Origin: Mytilus galloprovincialis
Taxonomy: Eukaryota; Mollusca; Bivalvia; Mytilida; Mytilidae
DNA: 64,000 bases
Direction of reading: 5' to 3'
NCBI RefSeq assembly: GCF_965363235.1
Contig: NC_134849.1
Coordinates: 12,116,863 to 12,180,862 of the forward strand
Position numbers and translations under genes: made by a program. Positions 24,101 through 36,878 of this stretch are shown here, piece after piece; position 1 is the stretch's first letter, and each line of letters opens with the position of its first letter. Under the pieces are notes generated by a model. It saw only the letters and a list, made by a program, of their open reading frames with translations, was not told where the DNA came from and did not search any database.

Positions 24101-24780
24101 TATTCAGAGATCTAATTACAATATTGGTACGATAACCCTTACTTATAAGTTTGTTTAAAGGTTCGATGAGTTAATAACACGGATCACATAGTGATTTCCT
24201 CGCTTTAATTACAATATTACCGTAAAATCTAGGATGTGAAAGACCATTTGGTACAGCAAAATTTACTAATCAAATCTTTAATGATTAATATGGTCTATAA
24301 AGATTAGACAAATACTTTTTCGTGACATGTCTTCAACTTACTAAGATTCTGCATCACCTCCAAAACCAGAGTGATCGCATAGATCCAGCATCACAGCTGA
24401 ATCAAACTACATCTCATTATTGCAATATCACTGTCTAGCCCATATATAAAAAGGTTTAGTATAAATCAGGTTTGTCTTTTGAGTAGTATCGTTTTGTCAT
24501 TAAGGAGCCTTTTACAGTCAGTCGTATATTGTATTGGTTTGTTTTTTGAAGGTCTGGTTTGTTTTCGTTGATAGCATATGTCCTTTTGATCCATTTGCAT
24601 AGTTGACTCATTGGCAATCATACCACATTTTTTCAATTTTGCATTGCCAGTAATTAGGAGAAATTTTTGTTAGCATAAAGTTCAAAATATTGCATATATA
24701 TTCAGGGAAATAAGTGTTAATATAAGATCGTTTGTAATTCGTCTGCTTTGAATTCATACTGATATTTTATCGTATGTTTT
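24100..24780. other. Noncoding stretch between repeats
   Basis: No gene seen. A small reverse M1 scrap containing 'tcattggcaatcataccaca' lies at about 24610-24630. Confidence 0.45.
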
Positions 24781-24784
24781 TCTT

Positions 24785-25145
24785 TGTTGTGATGTTATGC
24801 TATTGTTTCAGAAAAAGGGAGAAGGTTTGGATCCATTAAAACGTTTAATCCCGCTGCAAATGTTTGCACCTGTCCTAAGTCAGGAATCTGATGTACAGTA
24901 GTTGTTGTTTGTTTATGTAATATATACGTGTTTCTCGTTTCTCGTTTTGTTTATATAGATTAGACCGTTGGTTTTCCCGTTTGAATGGTTTTACACTAGT
25001 AATTTTGGGGCCCTTTATAGCTTGTTGTTCGGTGTGAGCCAAGGCTCCGTGTTGAAGGCCGTACTTTAACCTATAATGGTTTACTTTTTAAATTGCTATT
25101 TGTATGGAGAGTTGTCTCATTGGCACTCACACCACATCTTCCTAT
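24785..25145 (-). repeat. M1-like repeat, diverged subfamily, reverse copy
   Basis: Inverse of 22505-22815 at high similarity, with 'cctgtcctaagtcaggaatc' and GAGCCAAGGCTCCGTGTTGA. The pair could fold together if co-transcribed. Confidence 0.65.
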
Positions 25146-25519
25146 ATCTATATGTGTCTCTTAAAACAAGGCGATTTTATTAAAAAGTACAAAAAAAATC
25201 TTTTGAAGTCCGTTTGCTTTATATGCATTCTAAATAGTCTCAAAAATACCTTTATCAAATGGTTAAACTAAAAGCTCAGACAGATCAAACGACAGGTGAA
25301 AAACAGTCACATTCCTGGCATGTCTTCTTATGTCTGCATGCCAACTTTTTTTTTGAAGGGATGCTGTTGTAAAAGACGTTTACCTCAAATCTGTTTTAAT
25401 TCATATCTCTGCTTAGTTTTTATAAGCCAAGCTCTCGTGTAAAATGATGAACAACAATAAAAACCAGCATTTCTGTATAAAGAAACATCTTACTCCTTGT
25501 AAAAAACAAATAAATGGGA

Positions 25520-26110
25520 AATGTGTCCATTGGACAAAGAGTATGCCCCCGCTCGAATATCATATAATGCTATAAAGGGACATAATTGAAGACGGTACAA
25601 GTGATGCTACACAAATTTGAACTTGATCTGAGTTTTGTGGTAATAAGAATTGTGCATGGCTTATAACATTTGGTTGAGGCAAACAAAAGTTAAAAAATGG
25701 AAACGAAAAATTCAGCATTTTTTATATTTATAAAGTGGCATAACTCAAGAACAGTAAAAATGACGCCACCAAAATTCAAACTTGATCTGTATTATGTGGT
25801 AATAAGCACTTTGAATAAGTTTTATAACATTTGGTTGAGGAAAACTAAAGTCAGAAAAGGGAAACGAAAAAATTCAGCAATATTTATGTTTATTAAGGAG
25901 AATAACTCAAGACTGTAAAAGTCATGCCAACTTATTTCGAACTTGATCTGTATTATGTGGTAGTAAGCATAGTGTATAAGTTTCAGAACATTTGGTTGAT
26001 GCCAACTAAAGTTAAAGAACAGAAACCAACTTTGGGACGTACATACAGACATACATACAGAAGGACTCTTTGAAAAAAATGATGTCCCATACGCTACAGC
26101 TGGGGTCTAA
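25520..26110 (+). mobile_element. Tandem-unit element, family 2
   Basis: A head with TATGCCCCCGCTCG, about three direct units of about 160 bp (the phrase AACTTGATCTGTATTATGTG near 25780 and 25941, and a variant near 25621), a 'acatacagacatacatacag' tract, and a tail ending in CAGCTGGGG. Same plan as the elements at 8283, 27406, 30693 and 55009 but unrelated in sequence. The reading frames over it are by-products of the repeats. Confidence 0.65.
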
Positions 26111-27405
26111 AAACAAATAATTCCAAAACATTTTAGTCTTTATTACAAAATCCAATACTCAAATAAAAAATAAATAGATGGAAAAGTGACTAAAGAGAAT
26201 AAGTAAACTATGTAAAATACTGGTATAACAAAAAATAAAGACTTCAACAGTCATCAACAGTAATGCACATATATACCAAGTCAGCAAAAACTTGTATGAA
26301 TTAATGTTCTAATATATAATGTAACAAACACAACCAACACACATGAATTCCCCTGTCTACAGTTGTTAAATGTTTGACATTGACAATTGAGGGACTGTCA
26401 TCAAACATATCCATTATTCAGATCTAATAATTAAAACATTTCAGCAACAGCGTAATCAATAAATTTCAAAATGGCCTTAAAAAAATATAAATATCTTATT
26501 TTTTTCTTTTTGGGGAAGTCCAAATTTGTTGTTCTAATTTGTGTCAATTTTTAGTAATTCTTTATAACCTATGAAAAGATTTCCCATGACAGCATGTCAA
26601 TACAAAAAATCATATTCACCATAAAATAAATAGAAAAGTCCATCTATTCCTACGTATTTGGTGTGCCTTATTAAAAGAAAACAAAAACATCAGTGTTAAT
26701 CAGATCTTATTAGCAAGCATGATAGTTGACCATAAACCTCATTTCTAAAAGCAGAATCATACTTAATAAAAGTTGATTGGTACTAAATATAATTTAATGA
26801 AATTTTCAAGTAGTCTTAAAAATGGTGGTAATCACTTTTCATGCACCATAAGATGGTAGAGAATATATATTAGGTGTAATACCACCATTGACTTTCCCCT
26901 ATTAGTCTATGTTAAATTTGCACTTTTCAAAAAAATTGTGCAGAATTTATCTTTGTTTCAAATAAAGAAAAACATGGCATGAGTAAAGTGTTATCCTGTC
27001 CAGTAAAATCATTCAAATTTACATCAAACAAAAACGTATATGTAAAAAAGTTTAGATACAATTTTCTATTAGAAGGCTTATTGAAAATTTAAAAAATAAA
27101 ATGAATAAATGACATTAAAGATGCATGTGAATAAATTATGAAATGTGATAGCACTTATTTTACAAAACAGACAGAAAACAAGGTAGGTAACAAAAGCATG
27201 TTCAATAACCCATATAAAATGTATCTGTAAATATTAATTTATATTCTATTACAAGTTTTTTTTAAATCTACTTTTTCTTACCACTGTATTTTTTTTTCTT
27301 TTCTATATTTATTAGGACAACAGAAATGGGCCAGTCCGTATTATTTAACCATAAAGATAAGAATAAGGCCATAAAAAATATCAATAGTGGTTTACATAAA
27401 ATAAA
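26111..27405. other. Noncoding AT-rich stretch
   Basis: No supportable gene, repeat boundary or RNA gene seen. Confidence 0.5.
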
Positions 27406-28623
27406 CTAGAGGCTCTAAAGAGCCTGTGTGGCTCACCTTGGTCTATGTGCATATTAAACAAAGGACAGATGGATTTATGACAAAATTGTGTTTTGGTGAT
27501 GGTGATGTATTTGTAGATCGTACTTTTCTGAGCATTGTTGCTGCCTAAAACTTCTATCTTTCTATAATGAACTTGGTCGAGTAGTTACAGAGGAAAATAT
27601 TTTGTAAAAATTTACAAATACTTACAAAATTTATGAAAATAGTTTAAAAAATTTACTATAAAGGGCAATAACTCCTTCGGGGGTCAATTGACCACTTTGG
27701 TCATGCTGACTTATTTGTAGGTCTTACTTTTCTGTACATAATTGCTGTTAACAGTTTATCTCTATCTATAATAATATTGAAGATAATAACCAAAAACTGC
27801 AAAATTTCCTTAATTCAAGGGTAGCAATCCAACAACGGGTTGCTTGATTGGTCTGAAAATTTCAGGACAGATAGATCTTGACATTATGAACAATTTTATA
27901 CTGTCACATTCGCTTTCGTTTCCAAAATATGATAAAAAAAACTGCATTTTACCCTATGTACTATTTTAAGCCATGACAGCCATCTTGGTTAGCAGCGGGG
28001 TCATCAAACACATTTTTAAAACTAGATACCCTAATTATGATTACAGACAAGTTTGGTTAAAATCTCTTAGTAGTTTCAGAAAAGATTTTGTAAAAGATAA
28101 GAAAAATTTATGAAAAAATGTTAAAAATTTACAAATATTTCCAAATCCAGAAAATTGTTAAAAAATTGACAATAAAGGGCAATAATTCCTTAAGGGGTCA
28201 ATTGACCATTTTTGTCATGCAAAACTTATTTGTAGATCTATCTTTGATGAACATTATTGCTGTTTACAGTTAATCTCTATCTCTAATAATATTTAAGATA
28301 TTAACCAAAAACGGCAAAATTTTCTTATGTCAGATTTGGTCTAAATGCTTTGGTTTCAGAGATTTAAGCCAAAATCTACATTTTACCCCTATGTTCTATT
28401 TTTAGCCATGGCAGCTATCTTAGTTGGTTTGCTAGGTTATTGAACAATTTTTTTAAACTAGATACCCCAATGATGATTGTGGCCAAGTTTAGACAAATTT
28501 GGCCCAGTAGTTTCAGAGGAGATGATTTTTGTAAAAGTTAATGACAACAAGGACGACGACGATGGGCACCAAGTGATGAGGAAAGCTGAGTTAGCTCACT
28601 AGGCTTTTCGGGCCAGGTGAGCT
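27406..28623 (-). mobile_element. Tandem-unit element, short reverse copy ('SGL' family)
   Basis: Reverse copy of the 8283-10079 family. In its own sense it starts AGCTCACCTGGCCCGAAA and ends with the GAGGCTCTAAAGAGCC palindrome plus CTAG. It holds about two units instead of three, so unit number varies between copies. In this copy the head hairpin and the GTCCGGC-type tract are both degraded. Confidence 0.75.
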
Positions 28624-29119
28624 AAAAATCAAATTAATTGTGTGATTGATCATTGTACAAGTTGAAAACAAAAAAATATCAAGACATCAAAAATAGATAA
28701 AAGCATAACTGAGAAATAAAACTTTTGAAAAACATTAAAATCATTTCACTCATAAAAATACTTATAATCAATTATAAATGTAAAAAACAATGATATCCCA
28801 TATCCAATGTTTCCAAATACAATTTATTACATAAAAGATGATCATAGAATGAATATCACTTTAGAGTGAATGCTTCGTTTAATAAATTCTTTGGGGTGTA
28901 AAAGCATTCACCATATAGTAAAATCATCTTTATACATGGAAAAATATCATTGATAATGACCACAAAATATAGAGATATACCGTTTCCCTTTTTTCTAGTG
29001 AAATATGTTAAATAAATAATTCATGTTGCAGTGTAATGTCTTATTTTCTCTAAAATACAATTTTATCTCTAACAAAAAAAGATAAGCTAATCGTGTTCAT
29101 CCCAAAACCAAAGAGTATA

Positions 29120-29334
29120 CTGTAAATTCAGAAATTATTGCAATGTTTTTAGCATTGGGAAAAATGTAACAGGATTATAATCGCAAGAAATTAAACTTGC
29201 ATTTTGAAAAAATTTATGTGAATTAAACAGGTTTTTTTCTCAATATCATAAAAAATAAAATCGCATTTTAGTCTAAAATAACAAAACCACAATAGTAAAT
29301 ATTTTAATGCATTCAATAATTTCAGAATTTACAG
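29120..29334. mobile_element. MITE, TA target
   Basis: TIRs CTGTAAATTCAGAAATTATT and its inverse, with TA on each side. 215 bp, no coding. A second copy is at 30302-30507. Confidence 0.7.
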
Positions 29335-29336
29335 TA

Positions 29337-29553
29337 CTGTGGATTCAATATTACTTGTGGGGTACCTTGTGGGGTACATGTACCTATTTTCAGTTGATTT
29401 CATGAGTATTTTAAAAGTTTTCAGCTAAGTACAATTTTATTGAAGGTTTCTGTGAAGAATTGGTGAAACTGTCAAATTGAATACCCATGAAATTCATATT
29501 TTTCACCTAGCAACAAAGTTTGGCAATTAACCACTAAAATAATGAATCCCCAG
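29337..29553. mobile_element. MITE, TA target, abutting the previous one
   Basis: Starts CTGTGGATTCAATATT immediately after the TA that ends the preceding MITE, and ends with GAATCCCCAG then TA. Related to the element at 20899-21096. Confidence 0.6.
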
Positions 29554-29599
29554 TAAATGATTTAAATGAGGCTTTGTGTATGGAAATATTCCATAGTAT

Positions 29600-29960
29600 A
29601 ATCAGTGTCACGAAATGTGTGCCAAGAGTGTGAAGTGTAATTTCTTATTTGCTTTTTAGAAAAAAAGATTTTGTTTAAAATAAATATTATTGTTCATAAA
29701 TTAACTGACGATTATATACCCGTATGATTAGAAAATGCTTTAAGCAACCATTTTAAAATTAACAATACCAGTAATCATTTTGATATTCAATGTGCAGATC
29801 ACCTCCACTCCCCCTTATTCTTGGTGGGTTTTATTTTGCTTAATTTGTTTTCTATGTTAGGTATATATGTAAACTGTTGTATAATATATATCATTTTTTT
29901 GTTAAATGTTTTGTTGCCAAGGCATTGTCAGTTTGTGTTTTACTTAAGAAAATCTTACAT
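29600..29960 (+). repeat. Diverged relative of the 21.6-21.96 kb arm segment
   Basis: Shares with 21617-21960 the ordered phrases ATACCCGTATGAT, 'aagcaaccattt', 'taccagtaatcat' or close variants, and 'gtgggttttattttgctta'. This shows that the arm segment is itself a dispersed repeat. Confidence 0.55.
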
Positions 29961-30301
29961 ACATATACAATGTTCATGTCTTATTTATCTATTTCATTTA
30001 ATTAAATTTCATCTTACACAGTTTCAACATCATGAGATTATATTTACACCAATCTCAAATCTTATATAAAACAAAACCAAAAATAACAATTTACCATGGG
30101 GTTAATAGTATGATAAAAATATTAAACATGTTAATTGTTAAATGAATCTCTAACTTCACCTCAACTTATATATGAAATGGTTGTTGGAGCGACATAATAA
30201 TATGCAGAAATTATCATTTAAACAACTCCATAAAATAAGGTCCAAAACCTCAATAGGCTTGCAAATCTAATCTTTCTGTCAAATTTTAAAGGTCTTAGTT
30301 A

Positions 30302-30507
30302 CTGTAAATACAGAAATTATTGTGAGGTTTTTATTATTGCCAATAATGCGACAGAGTTGTAAACACAATAATTACAACTCGCATTTTGTAATATTTTCTC
30401 TGAATTAAGCAGGATTTTTCTCAAAATCATAAAAATAAAAATCGCATTTAAGTTTAAAATGACAAAACTGCAATAATAAATGCACGCAATAATTTCTGAA
30501 TTTACAG
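30302..30507. mobile_element. MITE, second copy of the 29120 family
   Basis: Opens CTGTAAATACAGAAATTATT and closes AATTTCTGAATTTACAG, flanked by TA. 206 bp. Confidence 0.7.
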
Positions 30508-30692
30508 TAAATTAAAAATTGAAAAATTTGCATAAATTATTTAGGTCTCAATTCTGAAAGAGTTCATCTTTTACTTGGTATTTGAATGTTCCAAAATCTA
30601 TCATAGTCTTTTACATGTACATGCACATACATCTGTGTACATGTACTTGTAGAAGGTCGATTTCTATCTAATGCAGCTCAAATAATAAATAT

Positions 30693-31167
30693 AAACAAGA
30701 ATGTGTTCATAGTACACGAATGCCCCACTCCCATTATCATTTTCTATGTTCAGTGGACCGTGAAATTGGGATGAAACATATAATTTGGCATTGAAAATTA
30801 GACAGATCATAACCTAAGGAACATGTGTACAAAGTTTCAAGTTGATTGGACTTCAACTAAATCAAAAACTACCTTGACTAAAAACTTTAACCTGAAACTT
30901 GCACTATCATTTTCTATGTTCAGTGGACCGTGAAATTGGGGTCAAAAGTCAAATTTGGCAATTAAATTAAAAAGATCATATCATAGGGAACATGTGTACT
31001 AAGTTTGAAGTTGATCGGACTTCAACTTCATCAAAAACTACCTTGACCAAAAACTTTAACCTGAACGAACGAACTAACGAACGAACGGACAGACGGACGG
31101 ACAGAAGGACGGTAAACGCACAGACCAGAAAACATAATGCCCCTCTACTATCGTAGGTGGGGCATAA
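30693..31167 (+). mobile_element. Tandem-unit element, family 3
   Basis: A head with GAATGCCCCACTC, two direct units of about 170 bp (ATCATTTTCTATGTTCAGTG at 30736 and 30906), a degenerate GAACGAAC / GGACAGACGG tract at about 31060-31115, and a tail with GGTGGGGCATAAAA. The head and tail share an inverted TGCCCCAC. An M1 fragment (31165-31330, forward) abuts its end. Confidence 0.7.
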
Positions 31168-31330
31168 AAAGAAGATGTGGTATGATTGCCAATGAGACAA
31201 CTATCCACAAAAGACCAAAATGACACAGACATTAACAACTATAGGTCACCGTACGGCCTTCAACAATGAGCAAAGCCCATACCGCATAGTCAGCTATAAA
31301 AGGCCCCGATAAGACAATGTAAAAGTTCAC
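31165..31330 (+). repeat. M1 repeat, 5' part
   Basis: Clean match to the M1 start: AGATGTGGTATGATTGCCAA, then GGTCACCGTACGGCCTTCAA and 'aaaggccccgataagacaa'. Confidence 0.75.
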
Positions 31331-32342
31331 TGAGCAATAAGTTAATTAGTTTTGATTTCATTATACATTCATGTCAATTTATAAAAGAATCTGAATTTAT
31401 TTATTGCAAATTTACCTTAAGTAACAAATGCTTTACATTCTAACATTGAATAAAAAAAAAATATTTTAATAAAAATACCAATGAACTATATATGATCATT
31501 TATAAAGTACAATGTACATTAAATACACCTCCAATAAAATGATGTACACAATTTCAGTGTTACAGTATCATTATCTGATAAAATTCACTTGGATAACATT
31601 CAAATTAACATACATTTTAGAGAAGAATTCTTAACATATAACACCAAGAAAACAGTGAGGTCCAAACAATGTTTGTTGCAATTAAGCTATTGAAACTTTA
31701 CACTGCTACACATATTAACTTAAAGTGGGTCTATATTACGGTGTAATTTTACACAAAATACTGAAACTAGGGACAATGATAACAGGCCATTTTGTGCAAT
31801 AGAGTAATCTCCCTTTGCCATTCATTATCTACATTTTTGTAAATACATGTGTCATCTTCATAAAGCTACATGTATTGATCATTGAGGATGTCAGATGATG
31901 CTGTCTTGATAGTTGATATTGCTGTAAAATTTAAGCATTTTTTATAACAAAATTTTATGGTGACAACATGTACTCTATTAGCATAATTAGTAATCATTTA
32001 AAAAGACATTTTTACAAAAACAATTATTGAGCAACAAATTTTCATAAACATGATATAATATAACTATTGTTTTCTAAATTCTGATACCTATCTCCCATTC
32101 CTAGAATACATGTATCTAATAGTTGACTCCCTCTTCTCGGAAGTCATCATCTACATTTTGAAAGTAACTTTGTTATGTTATAAAAAATCCAATACTTCAA
32201 GTTAGTGTCAATGGGACTTAATTATATAAGTTTGAGAAAATTAAAAAAACCTGCTGCATAATGTAATCAAAACTAAAAGCTAAATGAATATTTATAAAAA
32301 AGGGATACAACTCATGTTTAACATTAGCTATCTTTTTGGTAA
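31331..32342. other. Probable RITA1 3' UTR region and flank
   Basis: AT-rich, no reading frame. It lies downstream of the RITA1 stop on the minus strand, so part is likely 3' untranslated sequence. I cannot place the polyadenylation site; one AATAAA-type signal on the minus strand is near 31398. Confidence 0.35.
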
Positions 32343-33003
32343 TTAAGGCTTCCATACAGAATTTGACTTTCCGCTAGTCATGCTCTCAACAGTTAATGGT
32401 CTGTTCCTAAAACTTCCTGGCCTTGGTCCTTGTCTAGAAGGAGGTCTACCGTCCAGAATGTATGGTTCCATTTTATTTTTATCTCTCATAGATCCTTGCG
32501 TCATTTGTCGGTTGTAGCTCTCTTGTGGTGCCCAGTATATCGGTGCACCCTTGGTAACCTTATCTGCCCACGGTGATTCAAACGATGGTTCTGGTAATCC
32601 TTCTCCAAACAATGACTCATCTACGAAAGTTGGCGTATGTCTAGTAAGTCTATGTTTTGATTTGGATGACTGACTGGTAGATGAATTCCTTAAAGAAATA
32701 ACACCTTGAGATTTTTTTTCATATCTATGCATATCTACTGGTGATGGTGACCATAAAAGTGGGGGTCCTTTATTTTTCTTTTTCTCCTCTTTGGTATTCT
32801 GGACCCATGGATATTTAAATCCATGGTCTGTAGAGTGTGTTGCGTAATTATGAGATTTGAACAAAGTTTCATCTACATTTGCTGATTCAGATACTTTATG
32901 ATATCCACTTCGTGTCCTCCCTGACAAAGGACGGGCCCTGCCACTCGCTGAAGGTGGCCTTGAACCAGTGATAACAAATGCATCTGTCATAACTGGCTTT
33001 AGA
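32343..33003 (-). CDS. RITA1: RITA1 homologue (RBPJ-interacting and tubulin-associated protein)
   Basis: ATG at 32990-32988, 215 residues, stop at 32345-32343. Vertebrate RITA1 shuttles between nucleus and cytoplasm, binds RBPJ/CSL to dampen Notch output, and binds tubulin. Two motifs identify it: ANVDETLFK near residue 38 and RHTPTFVDESLFGE near residue 120, matching the paired VDETLFGS and HTPSYCDESLFG motifs of vertebrate RITA1. The N-terminus is Ser/Arg/Pro-rich (SRPPSASGRARPLSGR), and the middle has two W-P motifs. It is a little shorter than the human protein (about 270). A 3' splice acceptor (tttgatttcag) lies 13 nt before the ATG at 33004, so the coding sequence sits in one exon with a short 5' leader and at least one upstream noncoding exon that I cannot place. 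Confidence 0.85.
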
Positions 33004-33009
33004 CTGAAA

Positions 33010-34700
33010 TCAAAGATTTAGAAAAGATTATAATTACTGTATAGTATAAAAAATGTTACTAACATAATTCTCTTGGTCTCACTAAAAAACGGTTTGATGT
33101 TTTTAATGTTTATAAAAATCTCCTTGAAGTCTTGTACTTGTCATGCTTGTAGGGAGTTTTCTCTTTTGATTTTTTTTACATTTTTCCTCGTTGCCTTTAA
33201 GCATATGTTAATAGCTTTCTATGTGGTATGGATTTTGCTCAGTGTTGAAACCCTTATCATGGTTACCTTTTGTTACTAGCTTCTTGGCCATATAATTAAT
33301 GGTCTCTGATAGAGAACTGTCTCATTAGCTATCATACCACATCGTCTTATTATAGTAGGGACATCTATTAAAAGACCACTTTCAAGTTCATCCGTCACTG
33401 GAAAAAACTCATCAATTATACGTGCCTTTATGACGTCATTTACTAGATAGAGGGAATCGCCTGTATCCCTGCACTATCAACATTCATCAGTCTTAGTGAT
33501 TGTCATTGTGCAGGATAAACTAGCAATTATGTTTATTCTGTGCATGTGTAGGTACTTAATCACAATTCCCTAATGATACAAGTGCTGATTGTCAATTGTT
33601 AGAATTCAATTTGCCGAATAAATTGTGCAATATACATTTTAGCATCATACATGTAATTTTCCAACCACTCATTCAACATGGGAACGGAAGGCCCCTAAAC
33701 GCACAAGTGATGATCACTAAAACCAAAGTTTTTGACAGAAATGCATCGAACTCGAAAGTTGTCTATTACATGCATGACATGTGTACACATATAATATCAT
33801 TGATATCTGGAAATATTCCATGATCATTTCTGGGGTATGCATGGTATAAACTTTAAAAAAAAACAATGAAACAAAAAATAAAGAATTGAGAAAAATGGTA
33901 TCTAACAATAAAGAAAAGAGTGCTAAAAAGATAAGAAGACAGAAAAGGAAAAAATAAGGCTAAAAATGAAAGAATATAGAAATAAAGATTTCTCTGTTGA
34001 GACCCTAATCTTCACCTAGCTATATAGTCAACAGACCTTCCTAAATATGTTTAGCTGACTACAATTGTATGCAGTATGGGCTTTACTCATTGTTGAAGGC
34101 TGTACATGACCTTTAAACTGTTAATTTCTGTGTTATTTGGTCTCTTATGGAGAGTTGTCTAATCCATAATCATACCACATCATCTTTTTATATAAACATG
34201 ATAAATGTCAATTCTACATAAACTGTACCAACATAAAAATAAAAACATGTTAACATGATAAACAAATGAGATGCATACGTCAATGAAACAGCAACCCAAA
34301 TAAGAAAATAAGTTAGTTTTCTCTCTCAAATGGTTTTACATACATTGTTCATCATGTTCATTGAATGTCTTTAATAGCTTGCTATGCGATAATTGGTTTT
34401 GGTCATTGTTGATGGCCATATAAGGACCTATAGTTGCAACTAACTTACTAACTCTATGTCATTATTATTTTTTTTAAATATATTGCAATCATAAATTTAA
34501 ATTTGAATTCGAGGAGGAAATTTTCAATACATTGTATATTATGTAGAAACATGTATTATGTATTAATTTAATATGTATTGTCATTAAAGAATATTCCAAT
34601 AACCAGAGACATTAAATTTAACCAGAGACCTACACATGCATGTACATGTAGCTGATGAAGTTCAAGTGTGTACATTGTACATTAAATGCATTTGTTTCCC
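33010..34700. other. RITA1 upstream intron or flank with M1 scraps
   Basis: Noncoding. Reverse M1 fragments lie at about 33200-33355, 34060-34195 and 34315-34440. No other feature is supported. Confidence 0.45.
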
Positions 34701-34706
34701 TGTGCT

Positions 34707-35459
34707 CAGGGGACTTACTTAGATAAATGATTTTTAAATCACTTATTTAAGTAGCAAATTCAAAGTTCTGTCACAAATTGTGATTTTGTAGTTTTACCAA
34801 AATTTTAAACACATATAGGTTTAAATAATATCTTTTCAATAGTAAAATTGAAAAAAAATGACCTTTTTGCTTCTTTTAAGTAGCAAGGTTTATGCCTTTA
34901 ATGCTATCATTTAGCTGCAAATTCTATTTTAGTTGAAAAAATACTATAATAACATGAATAACATGAATAATGGCTTTAAATAATGAACTGATACTTTTTT
35001 AACAGATTTTTCCCAGCAGTGGGAGTATTTTTCCTGTGAAGTTCAAGGTTTCATCTTTCAGATTATGTAATAAAATTCTACTGTTCGCGATAAAAATTTC
35101 ACTGTTCAGGGGTGTTGAAATTAGTCATTGTTAGTGGGGGTTATTAAAATAATGATACTTAAAGAAGTGATTTTTATGTCATTATCCTAGATTCAGTACA
35201 AGGTCATCACCTGAAATGACCTGGTCATCCTATCAACACAGATGTTGGTTTTGATAATTTTAGAAACATAATTAGTCCCTGGATCATTAGTATTCTATAT
35301 TTAAAGCTAAATAAAATAAAATCACTTCTTCTAGTGATTAATTTGTACTTCTTAAATAGGTGATTATTAAAGAAAGACAACTCTAACTTCCAACCTTTGT
35401 GGAAATAATGTTACTTGAATCAGTGATTTAGAAAATCACTCATTTAAGTAAGTCCCCTG
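34707..35459. mobile_element. MITE with long TIRs and subterminal dyads
   Basis: Left end CAGGGGACTTACTTA followed by TGATTTTTAAATCAC; the right end is the inverse, with GTGATTTAGAAAATCAC just inside. 753 bp, no coding. The CAGGGG start is hAT-like, but I cannot define an 8 bp duplication. It sits upstream of RITA1, possibly in its first intron. Confidence 0.65.
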
Positions 35460-36335
35460 ACTGCTCATCAATCTGCTGTCCTACATTTGTACATCAGTTT
35501 ACACGTGTATGTGTACTTTTTATTGTATGAATACAGATTTCAGTCATGGTCAGTCTACCTATCTACTGGTTTAAGCTTAGAAATAGAATCATTTATGCAT
35601 TCATCATTGTTCATGTTGTTCATATCACTTAAGTCCGAGATTAATCTTACGTTCAACGGCTGTTGGGGCCCAAGCTTCACTCTAGCAGTCATTGGAGGTT
35701 AGAGTAATCTCTGAATAATATATACGACTAAAAAAATTAATTACTGGCCTGCCAGTTAACATCTTTGACCAATTATCATGATTATTAAGATCAGGATGTT
35801 TAAACTACCGGTACTTAAAATATGCCAAATATTAATTACAGGAAAAAATCACCCAGGTTTCATGGAGTATATGAGTAGAAAAATTTATGCTACAGAAAAA
35901 CAATACCGTTTGACATGTTTTATGTACATCATATACATTCTTGTTCAATTGCAGGTCAATAATCAGGATTATTTAATGCTTTCCTCTGTTTAAAGGTAGG
36001 TTGGCATTCACTTGTCCTGCAAAAATTGTCTCTGGAACCAGATGCGGATGACAGTAATTGGTCAGCATTAGGCTGTGGGTTTGAATCCATGGAATTTTCA
36101 TGAATGCTTCAGTATGTTTATAGTAATAACCACTATCAAAAATAAGCATTATTCTTGTACGGCAGTTATAATCTTGACCTTGATTTACAGAAAACACATC
36201 AAATAAGGAAAATATGTATGATTAAATGAAGGAGGGAATACAAGTTTGATAGGATTGCTATTTCTTGCAAACCTCTTGATCTGTTGATAATGACTTGAGT
36301 CAAGAGAAAAAGTTTCCAATGCAACACTATGTCTA
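35460..36335. other. Noncoding stretch
   Basis: No supportable gene. One tRNA B-box-like phrase lies near 36078-36088 and was rejected as a gene. Confidence 0.4.
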
Positions 36336-36433
36336 GCTCCGTCGTAGTCCAAATAATTATGACGTCTGGCAAGGCGTTCCAGAAAAAAAAATAGCCTTGC
36401 CAGACGTCATAATTATTTGGACTAGCTCCGTCG
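36336..36433. mobile_element. Perfect foldback mini-element with 9 bp target duplication
   Basis: Two perfect 31 bp arms (36345-36375 and 36394-36424, beginning TAGTCCAAATAATTATGACG) enclose an 18 nt A-rich loop. GCTCCGTCG flanks both sides (36336-36344, 36425-36433). The 9 bp duplication is the size used by Mutator-like transposases. Confidence 0.75.
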
Positions 36434-36878
36434 AAGCTTTTTGCTTCATCTTTACTATTGTATAGTACCTTGAATTTCTTGTATTGTCTAGATCATTTGC
36501 CATTAGTCAGCAAATATTACAATAATGACATTATCTCGACATCAAAATCTCAAAAATTGCTTGACATCAGTAAACACATCATCATGGTCTATCAAACGTT
36601 TAAATGATTTTTATAATTTTAGACTGTAGACGGAAATCTAATTTCCGGAAAAATTATGCAAAAGAAAACTGAACTATATCATTAAAAACGAATTTGAAGA
36701 CAAATGAGCTATTTTTTTTTATTGGTATCAGCCTATAGGAAACCCCTATACAAAAATGTGTATATATACAGGTGCAGTTCTTATTGATTTATCAAAATGT
36801 TTTGACTGCAGTTACCCCGACACCGGGTGGCTCACTGATGCTATTGTATTGCCTGAAATAACTTTAAATTAAAATTAG

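Noticed and set aside
25697-26052. Reading frames on both strands near 25.7-26.05 kb
   Set aside because: Fully explained by the tandem units of the family 2 element.
30976-31200. Minus-strand frame with repeated SVRLSVRSLVRS
   Set aside because: Translation of the GAACGAAC / GGACAGACGG simple repeat.
36041-36091. tRNA-like phrase with GGTTTGAATCC B-box
   Set aside because: No acceptor-stem pairing or anticodon arm could be found around it; at most a SINE scrap.
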